From: Carex sylvatica
Lineage: Eukaryota > Streptophyta > Magnoliopsida > Poales > Cyperaceae
NCBI GenBank assembly: GCA_964058845.1
Contig: CAXKVR010000698.1
Location: 1 to 33,148 of the forward strand
Reading direction: 5' to 3'
DNA: 33,148 nt
A model generated the notes under the pieces. It was not told the origin of the DNA. It did no database searches and worked only from the letters and a program-made list of their open reading frames with translations. The position numbers were made by a program, and so were the translations under genes. How positions within the stretch are numbered: the stretch's first letter is position 1; every line of letters begins with the position of its first letter. Of this stretch, positions 19,117 through 31,446 are shown in pieces.

Positions 19117-19121
19117 GATCC
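19117..19121 (+). repeat. Target site duplication GATCC, right copy
   Basis: Partner of 17588-17592; the satellite monomer continues immediately with AATCACCTTCAATTGGAG. Confidence 0.85.
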
Positions 19122-20842
19122 AATCACCTTCAATTGGAGTGTTGCATTAGTGTTGTAAATGACCTATTATCTTGCAATCTGGAGACACTACTAAAGTGCT
19201 CCAACACCTTCAATTGGAGTGTTGTATTAGGGTCGTAAATGCACTATTATCTTGTGATCAGGAGACACAACAAGAGTGCTCCAAACAACTTTAATTGGAG
19301 TGTTGTATTAGGGTTGTAAATGCCCTATAATCTTGCCATATTGGCACACTACAAAAGTGCTCCACACACCTTCAATTGGAGAGTTGTATTAGGGTTGTAA
19401 ATGCCCCATTATCTTATCATCTTGGTTCTTGGCATATTTTAACACAAAATTATACTAAAATACAAGGAAATTGGCTTAGTTTTTTAGGTTAAACCCTAAT
19501 CAAAAGTATATATAATTGAGGCTTATCACATTACTAGAGTGCTCCAAACATCTTCAATAGGTGCGTTGTATTAGGATTGTAAAAGACCTATTATCTTGTC
19601 ATCTGGAGACACTACTAGAGTGCTCCAAGCACCTTCAACTGGAGTGTTGTATTAGGGTTCTAAAAACCATATTATCTTGCCATATAGAGACACTACTAGA
19701 GTGCTCCAAACACTTTCAACTGGAGTGTTGTATTAGGGTTTTAAATACCCTATTATCTTGCCATAAATAGACACTACTAAAGTTCTACAAACACCTTCAA
19801 TTGGAGTGTTGTATTATGGCCGTAAATGCTTTATTATCTTTCCATATAGAAACACTACAAGAGTTCTCCAAACATCTTCAATTAGAGTGTTGTAGTTGGG
19901 TTGTAAATGCCCTCTTATCTTGCCATCTGAAGACACTACTAAAGTGCTCCAAACACCTTCAATTGAACTATTGTATTAGGGTTTTAAATGCCCTATTATC
20001 TTGCCATATATAGACACTACTAAAGTTCTACAAATACCTTCAATTGGAGTGTTGCATTATGGCCGTAAATGCTCTATTATCTTGCCATATAGAAACACTA
20101 CAAGAGTTCTCCAAACATCTTCAATTAGAGTGTTGTATTAGGGTTGTAAATGCCCTATTATCTTTCCATATAGAGACACACTAGAGTGCTCCAAACACCT
20201 TCAATTAGAGTGTTGCATTTGGATGGTAAATGCCCGATTATTTTGCCATCTGGAAACACTCCTAGAGTGCTCCAAACACTTTCAACTGGAGTGTTGTATT
20301 AGGGTTTTAAATATCCTATTATCTTTCCATATATAGACACTACTAAAGTTCTATAAACACCTTCAATTGGAGTGTTGTATTATGGCCGTAAATGCTTTAT
20401 TATCTTGCCATATAGAAACACTACAAGAGTCCTCCAAACACTTTCTATTGGAGTGTTGTATTAGGGTTATTAAATGCCTTATTATCTTGTCATATAAAGA
20501 CACTACTAGAGTTCTCCAAACACCTTCAATTGGAATGTTGTATTAGGGTTGTAAATGCAATTATCTTGCCATATAGAGACACTACAAGAGTGCTCCAAAG
20601 ACGTTAAATTGGAGTGTTGTATTAGGATTGTAAATGCCCTATTATCTTTCCATATAGAGACACTACTAGAGTGCTCCAAACACCTTCAATTGGAGTATTG
20701 TATTAGGGTTGTAAATGCCCTGATATATTGTCATATGGAGACACTACTCAAACACCTTCAATTGGAGTGTTGTATTAGTAAATGCCCATTTATCTTGCCA
20801 TCTAGAGACACTAATGGAGTGCTCCAAACACATTAATTTATA
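19122..20842 (+). repeat. Divergent 81-bp satellite monomers
   Basis: Tandem monomers of about 81 bp, each containing TTCAATTGGAGTGTTGTAT, TAGGGTTGTAAATGCC, TTATCTTGCCATA and GAGACACTACTAGAGTGCTCC. Neighbouring copies differ at many positions and no long-period identity is evident here, unlike the block to the right. Eighty-one is 27 codons, so one frame is free of stops and gives a 27-residue peptide repeat (for example RVVNALLSCHIETLLECSKH) wherever no indel occurs. This explains the open frames at 19561-19770, 19801-20013 and 20555-20836; they are not genes. One monomer near 19420 carries an insertion. Confidence 0.92.
19421..19529. mobile_element. Foreign insert of about 110 bp in a monomer
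   Basis: Sequence unrelated to the satellite (TTGGCATATTTTAACACAAA and TTAGGTTAAACCCTAATC words) interrupts a monomer between CTTATCAT (19413-19420) and CTTATCAC (19522-19529). The near-identical 8-base words may be a target duplication. No terminal inverted repeat seen; type unknown. Confidence 0.45.
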
Positions 20843-23493
20843 ATGTTGTATTAGGATTGTAAATGCCCAATTACCTTTCCATATAGAGACACTACTAGAG
20901 TGCTCCAAACACCTTCAATTGGAGTATTGTATTACGGTTGTAAATGCCTAGATATATTGTCATATGGAGACACTTCTGGAGTGCTCCAAACACCTTCAAT
21001 TAAAGTGTTGTATTAGGGTTGTTAATACCATATTATCTTGCTATATAGAGCCACTACTAGAGTTCTCCAAACAGCTTCAATAGGAGTGTTGTATTAGGGT
21101 TGTAAATGCCAACTATCTTGCCATATAGAGACACTACAAGAGTGCTCCAAACACATTCAATTGGAGTGTTGTATTAGAGTTATAAATGCCATATTATCTT
21201 TTCATATAGAGACGCTACTAGAGTTATCCAAACACCTTTAATTAGAGTGTTGCATTTGTATGGTAATTGTCATATCATCTTGCCATCTAGAGGCACTACT
21301 AGTGTGGTCCAAACACTTTCAATTGGAGTGTTGTATTAAGGTTTTAAATTCCCTATTATCTTTCCATATATATTCACTACAAGAATGCTCCTAATACCTT
21401 CAATTGGAGTCTTGTATTAGGGTTGTAAATGACCTGTTATCTTGCCATCCAGAGACACTACTAGAGCGCTCCAATCACCTTCAATTAGAGTGGTGCATTA
21501 GGGTTGTAAATACCCTATTATCTTGCAATCTGGAGATACTACTAAAGTGTTCCGAACACCTTCAATTGGAGTCTTGTATTAGGGTTGTAAATGTCCTATT
21601 ATCTTATCAAATAGAGACTCTACAAGAGTTCTCCAAACACCTTAAATTGGACTTTTTTTATTAGGGTTGTAAATGCCCTACTATATTTCCATATAGAGAC
21701 ATTACTCAAACACCATCAATTGGAGTATTGTATTACGGTTGTACATGCCATATTATTTTTCTATATAGAGACACTACTAGTGTGCTCCAAATACGTTCAA
21801 TTTGAGTGTTGTATTAGGGTTGTAAATGCTTTATTATCTTTCCATATAGAGACACTACAAGAGTGCTCTAAACACCTTTAATTGGACCGTTGCAGTTGGA
21901 TGGTAAATGCCATATTATCTTGACATTTGTAGACACTACTAGAGTGCTCTAAACACCTTCAATTGGAGTGTTGTGTTAGGATTGTAAATACCAATTATCT
22001 TGCAGTACAGAGGCACTACAAGAGTGCTCCAAACACATTCAATTGGAGTGTTATATTATGGTTTTAAATGCCCTATTATATTTCCATATAGAGATACTAC
22101 TAGAGTGCTCCAAACACCTTTAATTTGACCGTTGCATTTTGATGGTAAATGCCATATTATCTTGACATTTGTAGACACTACTAGAGTGCTCTAAATACTT
22201 TCAATTGGAGTGTTGTATTAGGGTTGTAAATGCCTATTATCTTGTCATATAGAGATTCTACGAGAGTGCTCCAAACACCTTCAATTGGAGTGTTGTATTA
22301 GGGTTATAAATGCCCTATTATCTTGCCATATTGAGACACTACTCGAGTTCTCCAAACATCTTTAATTGGAGTATTGTATTACGATTGTAAATGCCAATTA
22401 TATTACAATTTAGAGACACTACATGAGTGCTCCCAACATGTTCAATTGGAGTGTTGTATTAGGGTTGTAAATGACCTATTATCTTTCCATATAGAGACAC
22501 TATTAGAGCGCTCCAAACACCTTTAATTGGAGTGTTGCATTTGGATGGTAAATGTCATATTATCTTGACATTTGTAGACACTACTAGAGTGCTCTAAACA
22601 CCTTCAATTCGAGTGTTGTATTAGGGTTGTAAATGCCTATTATCTTGCTATATAGAGACACTACTATAGTGCTCCAAATTCCTTCAATTGGAGTGTTTTA
22701 TTAGGGTTTGAAATGCCCTATTATCTCGCCATATAGATACACTACAAGAGTGCTCCAAATACCATCAATTGAAGTGTTGTATTAGAGTTGTAAATGCCAT
22801 ATTATCTTGCCATATGAAGACACTACTAGGGTGCTCCAATCACATTTAATTGGAGTGTTGCATTAGGGTTGTAAATGCCCTATTACCTTGCAATCTTGAG
22901 ACACCACAAAAGTGCTCCAAACAAGTTCAATTGGAGTGTTGTATTAGGGTTGTAAATGCCATATTATCTTTCCATATAGAGACACCACTATAGTTCTCCA
23001 AACACCTTTAATTGGAGTGTTGCATTTGGATGGTAAATGCCAAATTATCTTGCCATTTAGAGACACTACTAGTTTGGTCCAAACACCATTAATTGGAGCA
23101 TTGTATTAAGGTTTTAAATTCTCTATTATCTTGCTATATATATTCACTCTAAGAGTGCCCTGAAAACCTACAATTGGAGTGTTGTATTAGGATTGTAAAG
23201 ACCCTATTATCTTGCAATATGGAGACACTACTAAAGTGCTCCGAACACCTTTAATTGGACTGTTGTATTAGGGTTGTAAATGATCTATTATCTTATCAAA
23301 TAGAGACACTATAAGAATGCTCTAAAAACCTTCAATTGAACTGCTGTATTAGGGTTGTAAATGCCCTACTATTTTTCCATATAGAGACACTACTCAAACA
23401 CCTTCAATTGGAGTGTTGTATTAGAGTTTTAAATACCCTATTATCTTTTGATCTAGAGACACTACTAGAGTGCTCCAAAAACATCCAATTATA
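20843..23493 (+). repeat. Higher-order repeat copy A, 2651 bp
   Basis: First full copy of the long-period unit. It is in exact register with the next copy (offset 2651 throughout, no net indels noticed) but carries the most private bases: A at 21115, T at 22059, T at 22332, A at 23043, A at 23435 and G at 23456, where the later copies have C, G, A, T, G and C. The phase chosen for the boundary is arbitrary; similarity fades just upstream of about 20800. Confidence 0.9.
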
Positions 23494-26144
23494 GTGTTGT
23501 ATTTGGATTGTAAATGCCCTATTACCTTTCCATATAGAGACACTACTAGAGTGCTCCAAACACCTTCAATTGGAGTATTGTATTACGGTTGTAAATGCCT
23601 AGATATATTGTCATATGGAGACACTTCTGGAGTGCTCCAAACACCTTCAATTAAAGTGTTGTATTAGGGTTGTTAATACCATATTATCTTGCTATATAGA
23701 GCCACTACTAGAGTTCTCCAAACAGCTTCAATAGGAGTGTTGTATTAGGGTTGTAAATGCCAACTCTCTTGCCATATAGAGACACTACAAGAGTGCTCCA
23801 AACACATTCAATTGGAGTGTTGTATTAGAGTTATAAATGCCATATTATCTTTTCATATAGAGACGCTACTAGAGTTATCCAAACACCTTTAATTAGAGTG
23901 TTGCATTTGTATGGTAATTGTCATATCATCTTGCCATCTAGAGGCACTACTAGTGTGGTCCAAACACTTTCAATTGGAGTGTTGTATTAAGGTTTTAAAT
24001 TCCCTATTATCTTTCCATATATATTCACTACAAGAATGCTCCTAATACCTTCAATTGGAGTCTTGTATTAGGGTTGTAAATGACCTGTTATCTTGCCATC
24101 CAGAGACACTACTAGAGCGCTCCAATCACCTTCAATTAGAGTGGTGCATTAGGGTTGTAAATACCCTATTATCTTGCAATCTGGAGATACTACTAAAGTG
24201 TTCCGAACACCTTCAATTGGAGTCTTGTATTAGGTTTGTAAATGTCCTATTATCTTATCAAATAGAGACTCTACAAGAGTTCTCCAAACACCTTAAATTG
24301 GACTTTTTTTATTAGGGTTGTAAATGCCCTACTATATTTCCATATAGAGACATTACTCAAACACCATCAATTGGAGTATTGTATTACGGTTGTACATGCC
24401 ATATTATTTTTCTATATAGAGACACTACTAGTGTGCTCCAAATACGTTCAATTTGAGTGTTGTATTAGGGTTGTAAATGCTTTATTATCTTTCCATATAG
24501 AGACACTACAAGAGTGCTCTAAACACCTTTAATTGGACCGTTGCAGTTGGATGGTAAATGCCATATTATCTTGACATTTGTAGACACTACTAGAGTGCTC
24601 TAAACACCTTCAATTGGAGTGTTGTGTTAGGATTGTAAATACCAATTATCTTGCAGTACAGAGGCACTACAAGAGTGCTCCAAACACATTCAATTGGAGT
24701 GTTATATTAGGGTTTTAAATGCCCTATTATATTTCCATATAGAGATACTACTAGAGTGCTCCAAACACCTTTAATTTGACCGTTGCATTTTGATGGTAAA
24801 TGCCATATTATCTTGACATTTGTAGACACTACTAGAGTGCTCTAAATACTTTCAATTGGAGTGTTGTATTAGGGTTGTAAATGCCTATTATCTTGTCATA
24901 TAGAGATTCTACGAGAGTGCTCCAAACACCTTCAATTGGAGTGTTGTATTAGGGTTATAAATGCCCTATTATCTTGCCATATAGAGACACTACTCGAGTT
25001 CTCCAAACATCTTTAATTGGAGTATTGTATTACGATTGTAAATGCCAATTATATTACAATTTAGAGACACTACATGAGTGCTCCCAACATGTTCAATTGG
25101 AGTGTTGTATTAGGGTTGTAAATGACCTATTATCTTTCCATATAGAGACACTATTAGAGCGCTCCAAACACCTTTAATTGGAGTGTTGCATTTGGATGGT
25201 AAATGTCATATTATCTTGACATTTGTAGACACTACTAGAGTGCTCTAAACACCTTCAATTCGAGTGTTGTATTAGGGTTGTAAATGCCTATTATCTTGCT
25301 ATATAGAGACACTACTATAGTGCTCCAAATTCCTTCAATTGGAGTGTTTTATTAGGGTTTGAAATGCCCTATTATCTCGCCATATAGATACACTACAAGA
25401 GTGCTCCAAATACCATCAATTGAAGTGTTGTATTAGAGTTGTAAATGCCATATTATCTTGCCATATGAAGACACTACTAGGGTGCTCCAATCACATTTAA
25501 TTGGAGTGTTGCATTAGGGTTGTAAATGCCCTATTACCTTGCAATCTTGAGACACCACAAAAGTGCTCCAAACAAGTTCAATTGGAGTGTTGTATTAGGG
25601 TTGTAAATGCCATATTATCTTTCCATATAGAGACACCACTATAGTTCTCCAAACACCTTTAATTGGAGTGTTGCATTTGGATGGTAAATGCCATATTATC
25701 TTGCCATTTAGAGACACTACTAGTTTGGTCCAAACACCATTAATTGGAGCATTGTATTAAGGTTTTAAATTCTCTATTATCTTGCTATATATATTCACTC
25801 TAAGAGTGCCCTGAAAACCTACAATTGGAGTGTTGTATTAGGATTGTAAAGACCCTATTATCTTGCAATATGGAGACACTACTAAAGTGCTCCGAACACC
25901 TTTAATTGGACTGTTGTATTAGGGTTGTAAATGATCTATTATCTTATCAAATAGAGACACTATAAGAATGCTCTAAAAACCTTCAATTGAACTGCTGTAT
26001 TAGGGTTGTAAATGCCCTACTATTTTTCCATATAGAGACACTACTCAAACACCTTCAATTGGAGTGTTGTATTAGAGTTTTAAATGCCCTATTATCTTTT
26101 GATCTACAGACACTACTAGAGTGCTCCAAAAACATCCAATTATA
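23494..26144 (+). repeat. Higher-order repeat copy B, 2651 bp
   Basis: I count 33 monomers in this copy by their GAGACACTAC-like words. Two of them (near 24340 and 26028) lack about 11 bases, running ACTACTCAAACACC or ATTACTCAAACACC directly, which accounts for 2651 rather than 2673 bp. It carries T at 24235 (AGGTTTG) and T at 24298. Open frames in it (24055-24315, 24974-25177) recur at the same place in every copy and reflect the 27-codon monomer, not genes. Confidence 0.95.
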
Positions 26145-28795
26145 GTGTTGTATTTGGATTGTAAATGCCCTATTACCTTTCCATATAGAGACACTACTAG
26201 AGTGCTCCAAACACCTTCAATTGGAGTATTGTATTACGGTTGTAAATGCCTAGATATATTGTCATATGGAGACACTTCTGGAGTGCTCCAAACACCTTCA
26301 ATTAAAGTGTTGTATTAGGGTTGTTAATACCATATTATCTTGCTATATAGAGCCACTACTAGAGTTCTCCAAACAGCTTCAATAGGAGTGTTGTATTAGG
26401 GTTGTAAATGCCAACTCTCTTGCCATATAGAGACACTACAAGAGTGCTCCAAACACATTCAATTGGAGTGTTGTATTAGAGTTATAAATGCCATATTATC
26501 TTTTCATATAGAGACGCTACTAGAGTTATCCAAACACCTTTAATTAGAGTGTTGCATTTGTATGGTAATTGTCATATCATCTTGCCATCTAGAGGCACTA
26601 CTAGTGTGGTCCAAACACTTTCAATTGGAGTGTTGTATTAAGGTTTTAAATTCCCTATTATCTTTCCATATATATTCACTACAAGAATGCTCCTAATACC
26701 TTCAATTGGAGTCTTGTATTAGGGTTGTAAATGACCTGTTATCTTGCCATCCAGAGACACTACTAGAGCGCTCCAATCACCTTCAATTAGAGTGGTGCAT
26801 TAGGGTTGTAAATACCCTATTATCTTGCAATCTGGAGATACTACTAAAGTGTTCCGAACACCTTCAATTGGAGTCTTGTATTAGGGTTGTAAATGTCCTA
26901 TTATCTTATCAAATAGAGACTCTACAAGAGTTCTCCAAACACCTTAAATTGGACTTTTTTTATTAGGGTTGTAAATGCCCTACTATATTTCCATATAGAG
27001 ACATTACTCAAACACCATCAATTGGAGTATTGTATTACGGTTGTACATGCCATATTATTTTTCTATATAGAGACACTACTAGTGTGCTCCAAATACGTTC
27101 AATTTGAGTGTTGTATTAGGGTTGTAAATGCTTTATTATCTTTCCATATAGAGACACTACAAGAGTGCTCTAAACACCTTTAATTGGACCGTTGCAGTTG
27201 GATGGTAAATGCCATATTATCTTGACATTTGTAGACACTACTAGAGTGCTCTAAACACCTTCAATTGGAGTGTTGTGTTAGGATTGTAAATACCAATTAT
27301 CTTGCAGTACAGAGGCACTACAAGAGTGCTCCAAACACATTCAATTGGAGTGTTATATTAGGGTTTTAAATGCCCTATTATATTTCCATATAGAGATACT
27401 ACTAGAGTGCTCCAAACACCTTTAATTTGACCGTTGCATTTTGATGGTAAATGCCATATTATCTTGACATTTGTAGACACTACTAGAGTGCTCTAAATAC
27501 TTTCAATTGGAGTGTTGTATTAGGGTTGTAAATGCCTATTATCTTGTCATATAGAGATTCTACGAGAGTGCTCCAAACACCTTCAATTGGAGTGTTGTAT
27601 TAGGGTTATAAATGCCCTATTATCTTGCCATATAGAGACACTACTCGAGTTCTCCAAACATCTTTAATTGGAGTATTGTATTACGATTGTAAATGCCAAT
27701 TATATTACAATTTAGAGACACTACATGAGTGCTCCCAACATGTTCAATTGGAGTGTTGTATTAGGGTTGTAAATGACCTATTATCTTTCCATATAGAGAC
27801 ACTATTAGAGCGCTCCAAACACCTTTAATTGGAGTGTTGCATTTGGATGGTAAATGTCATATTATCTTGACATTTGTAGACACTACTAGAGTGCTCTAAA
27901 CACCTTCAATTCGAGTGTTGTATTAGGGTTGTAAATGCCTATTATCTTGCTATATAGAGACACTACTATAGTGCTCCAAATTCCTTCAATTGGAGTGTTT
28001 TATTAGGGTTTGAAATGCCCTATTATCTCGCCATATAGATACACTACAAGAGTGCTCCAAATACCATCAATTGAAGTGTTGTATTAGAGTTGTAAATGCC
28101 ATATTATCTTGCCATATGAAGACACTACTAGGGTGCTCCAATCACATTTAATTGGAGTGTTGCATTAGGGTTGTAAATGCCCTATTACCTTGCAATCTTG
28201 AGACACCACAAAAGTGCTCCAAACAAGTTCAATTGGAGTGTTGTATTAGGGTTGTAAATGCCATATTATCTTTCCATATAGAGACACCACTATAGTTCTC
28301 CAAACACCTTTAATTGGAGTGTTGCATTTGGATGGTAAATGCCATATTATCTTGCCATTTAGAGACACTACTAGTTTGGTCCAAACACCATTAATTGGAG
28401 CATTGTATTAAGGTTTTAAATTCTCTATTATCTTGCTATATATATTCACTCTAAGAGTGCCCTGAAAACCTACAATTGGAGTGTTGTATTAGGATTGTAA
28501 AGACCCTATTATCTTGCAATATGGAGACACTACTAAAGTGCTCCGAACACCTTTAATTGGACTGTTGTATTAGGGTTGTAAATGATCTATTATCTTATCA
28601 AATAGAGACACTATAAGAATGCTCTAAAAACCTTCAATTGAACTGCTGTATTAGGGTTGTAAATGCCCTACTATTTTTCCATATAGAGACACTACTCAAA
28701 CACCTTCAATTGGAGTGTTGTATTAGAGTTTTAAATGCCCTATTATCTTTTGATCTACAGACACTACTAGAGTGCTCCAAAAACATCCAATTATA
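26145..28795 (+). repeat. Higher-order repeat copy C, 2651 bp
   Basis: Essentially identical to copy B by eye. It has G at 26886 (AGGGTTG), like A and E, and T at 26949, like A and B. Confidence 0.95.
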
Positions 28796-31446
28796 GTGTT
28801 GTATTTGGATTGTAAATGCCCTATTACCTTTCCATATAGAGACACTACTAGAGTGCTCCAAACACCTTCAATTGGAGTATTGTATTACGGTTGTAAATGC
28901 CTAGATATATTGTCATATGGAGACACTTCTGGAGTGCTCCAAACACCTTCAATTAAAGTGTTGTATTAGGGTTGTTAATACCATATTATCTTGCTATATA
29001 GAGCCACTACTAGAGTTCTCCAAACAGCTTCAATAGGAGTGTTGTATTAGGGTTGTAAATGCCAACTCTCTTGCCATATAGAGACACTACAAGAGTGCTC
29101 CAAACACATTCAATTGGAGTGTTGTATTAGAGTTATAAATGCCATATTATCTTTTCATATAGAGACGCTACTAGAGTTATCCAAACACCTTTAATTAGAG
29201 TGTTGCATTTGTATGGTAATTGTCATATCATCTTGCCATCTAGAGGCACTACTAGTGTGGTCCAAACACTTTCAATTGGAGTGTTGTATTAAGGTTTTAA
29301 ATTCCCTATTATCTTTCCATATATATTCACTACAAGAATGCTCCTAATACCTTCAATTGGAGTCTTGTATTAGGGTTGTAAATGACCTGTTATCTTGCCA
29401 TCCAGAGACACTACTAGAGCGCTCCAATCACCTTCAATTAGAGTGGTGCATTAGGGTTGTAAATACCCTATTATCTTGCAATCTGGAGATACTACTAAAG
29501 TGTTCCGAACACCTTCAATTGGAGTCTTGTATTAGGTTTGTAAATGTCCTATTATCTTATCAAATAGAGACTCTACAAGAGTTCTCCAAACACCTTAAAC
29601 TGGACTTTTTTTATTAGGGTTGTAAATGCCCTACTATATTTCCATATAGAGACATTACTCAAACACCATCAATTGGAGTATTGTATTACGGTTGTACATG
29701 CCATATTATTTTTCTATATAGAGACACTACTAGTGTGCTCCAAATACGTTCAATTTGAGTGTTGTATTAGGGTTGTAAATGCTTTATTATCTTTCCATAT
29801 AGAGACACTACAAGAGTGCTCTAAACACCTTTAATTGGACCGTTGCAGTTGGATGGTAAATGCCATATTATCTTGACATTTGTAGACACTACTAGAGTGC
29901 TCTAAACACCTTCAATTGGAGTGTTGTGTTAGGATTGTAAATACCAATTATCTTGCAGTACAGAGGCACTACAAGAGTGCTCCAAACACATTCAATTGGA
30001 GTGTTATATTAGGGTTTTAAATGCCCTATTATATTTCCATATAGAGATACTACTAGAGTGCTCCAAACACCTTTAATTTGACCGTTGCATTTTGATGGTA
30101 AATGCCATATTATCTTGACATTTGTAGACACTACTAGAGTGCTCTAAATACTTTCAATTGGAGTGTTGTATTAGGGTTGTAAATGCCTATTATCTTGTCA
30201 TATAGAGATTCTACGAGAGTGCTCCAAACACCTTCAATTGGAGTGTTGTATTAGGGTTATAAATGCCCTATTATCTTGCCATATAGAGACACTACTCGAG
30301 TTCTCCAAACATCTTTAATTGGAGTATTGTATTACGATTGTAAATGCCAATTATATTACAATTTAGAGACACTACATGAGTGCTCCCAACATGTTCAATT
30401 GGAGTGTTGTATTAGGGTTGTAAATGACCTATTATCTTTCCATATAGAGACACTATTAGAGCGCTCCAAACACCTTTAATTGGAGTGTTGCATTTGGATG
30501 GTAAATGTCATATTATCTTGACATTTGTAGACACTACTAGAGTGCTCTAAACACCTTCAATTCGAGTGTTGTATTAGGGTTGTAAATGCCTATTATCTTG
30601 CTATATAGAGACACTACTATAGTGCTCCAAATTCCTTCAATTGGAGTGTTTTATTAGGGTTTGAAATGCCCTATTATCTCGCCATATAGATACACTACAA
30701 GAGTGCTCCAAATACCATCAATTGAAGTGTTGTATTAGAGTTGTAAATGCCATATTATCTTGCCATATGAAGACACTACTAGGGTGCTCCAATCACATTT
30801 AATTGGAGTGTTGCATTAGGGTTGTAAATGCCCTATTACCTTGCAATCTTGAGACACCACAAAAGTGCTCCAAACAAGTTCAATTGGAGTGTTGTATTAG
30901 GGTTGTAAATGCCATATTATCTTTCCATATAGAGACACCACTATAGTTCTCCAAACACCTTTAATTGGAGTGTTGCATTTGGATGGTAAATGCCATATTA
31001 TCTTGCCATTTAGAGACACTACTAGTTTGGTCCAAACACCATTAATTGGAGCATTGTATTAAGGTTTTAAATTCTCTATTATCTTGCTATATATATTCAC
31101 TCTAAGAGTGCCCTGAAAACCTACAATTGGAGTGTTGTATTAGGATTGTAAAGACCCTATTATCTTGCAATATGGAGACACTACTAAAGTGCTCCGAACA
31201 CCTTTAATTGGACTGTTGTATTAGGGTTGTAAATGATCTATTATCTTATCAAATAGAGACACTATAAGAATGCTCTAAAAACCTTCAATTGAACTGCTGT
31301 ATTAGGGTTGTAAATGCCCTACTATTTTTCCATATAGAGACACTACTCAAACACCTTCAATTGGAGTGTTGTATTAGAGTTTTAAATGCCCTATTATCTT
31401 TTGATCTACAGACACTACTAGAGTGCTCCAAAAACATCCAATTATA
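28796..31446 (+). repeat. Higher-order repeat copy D, 2651 bp
   Basis: Essentially identical to B and C. It has T at 29537, shared with B only, and C at 29600, shared with E only. Confidence 0.95.
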
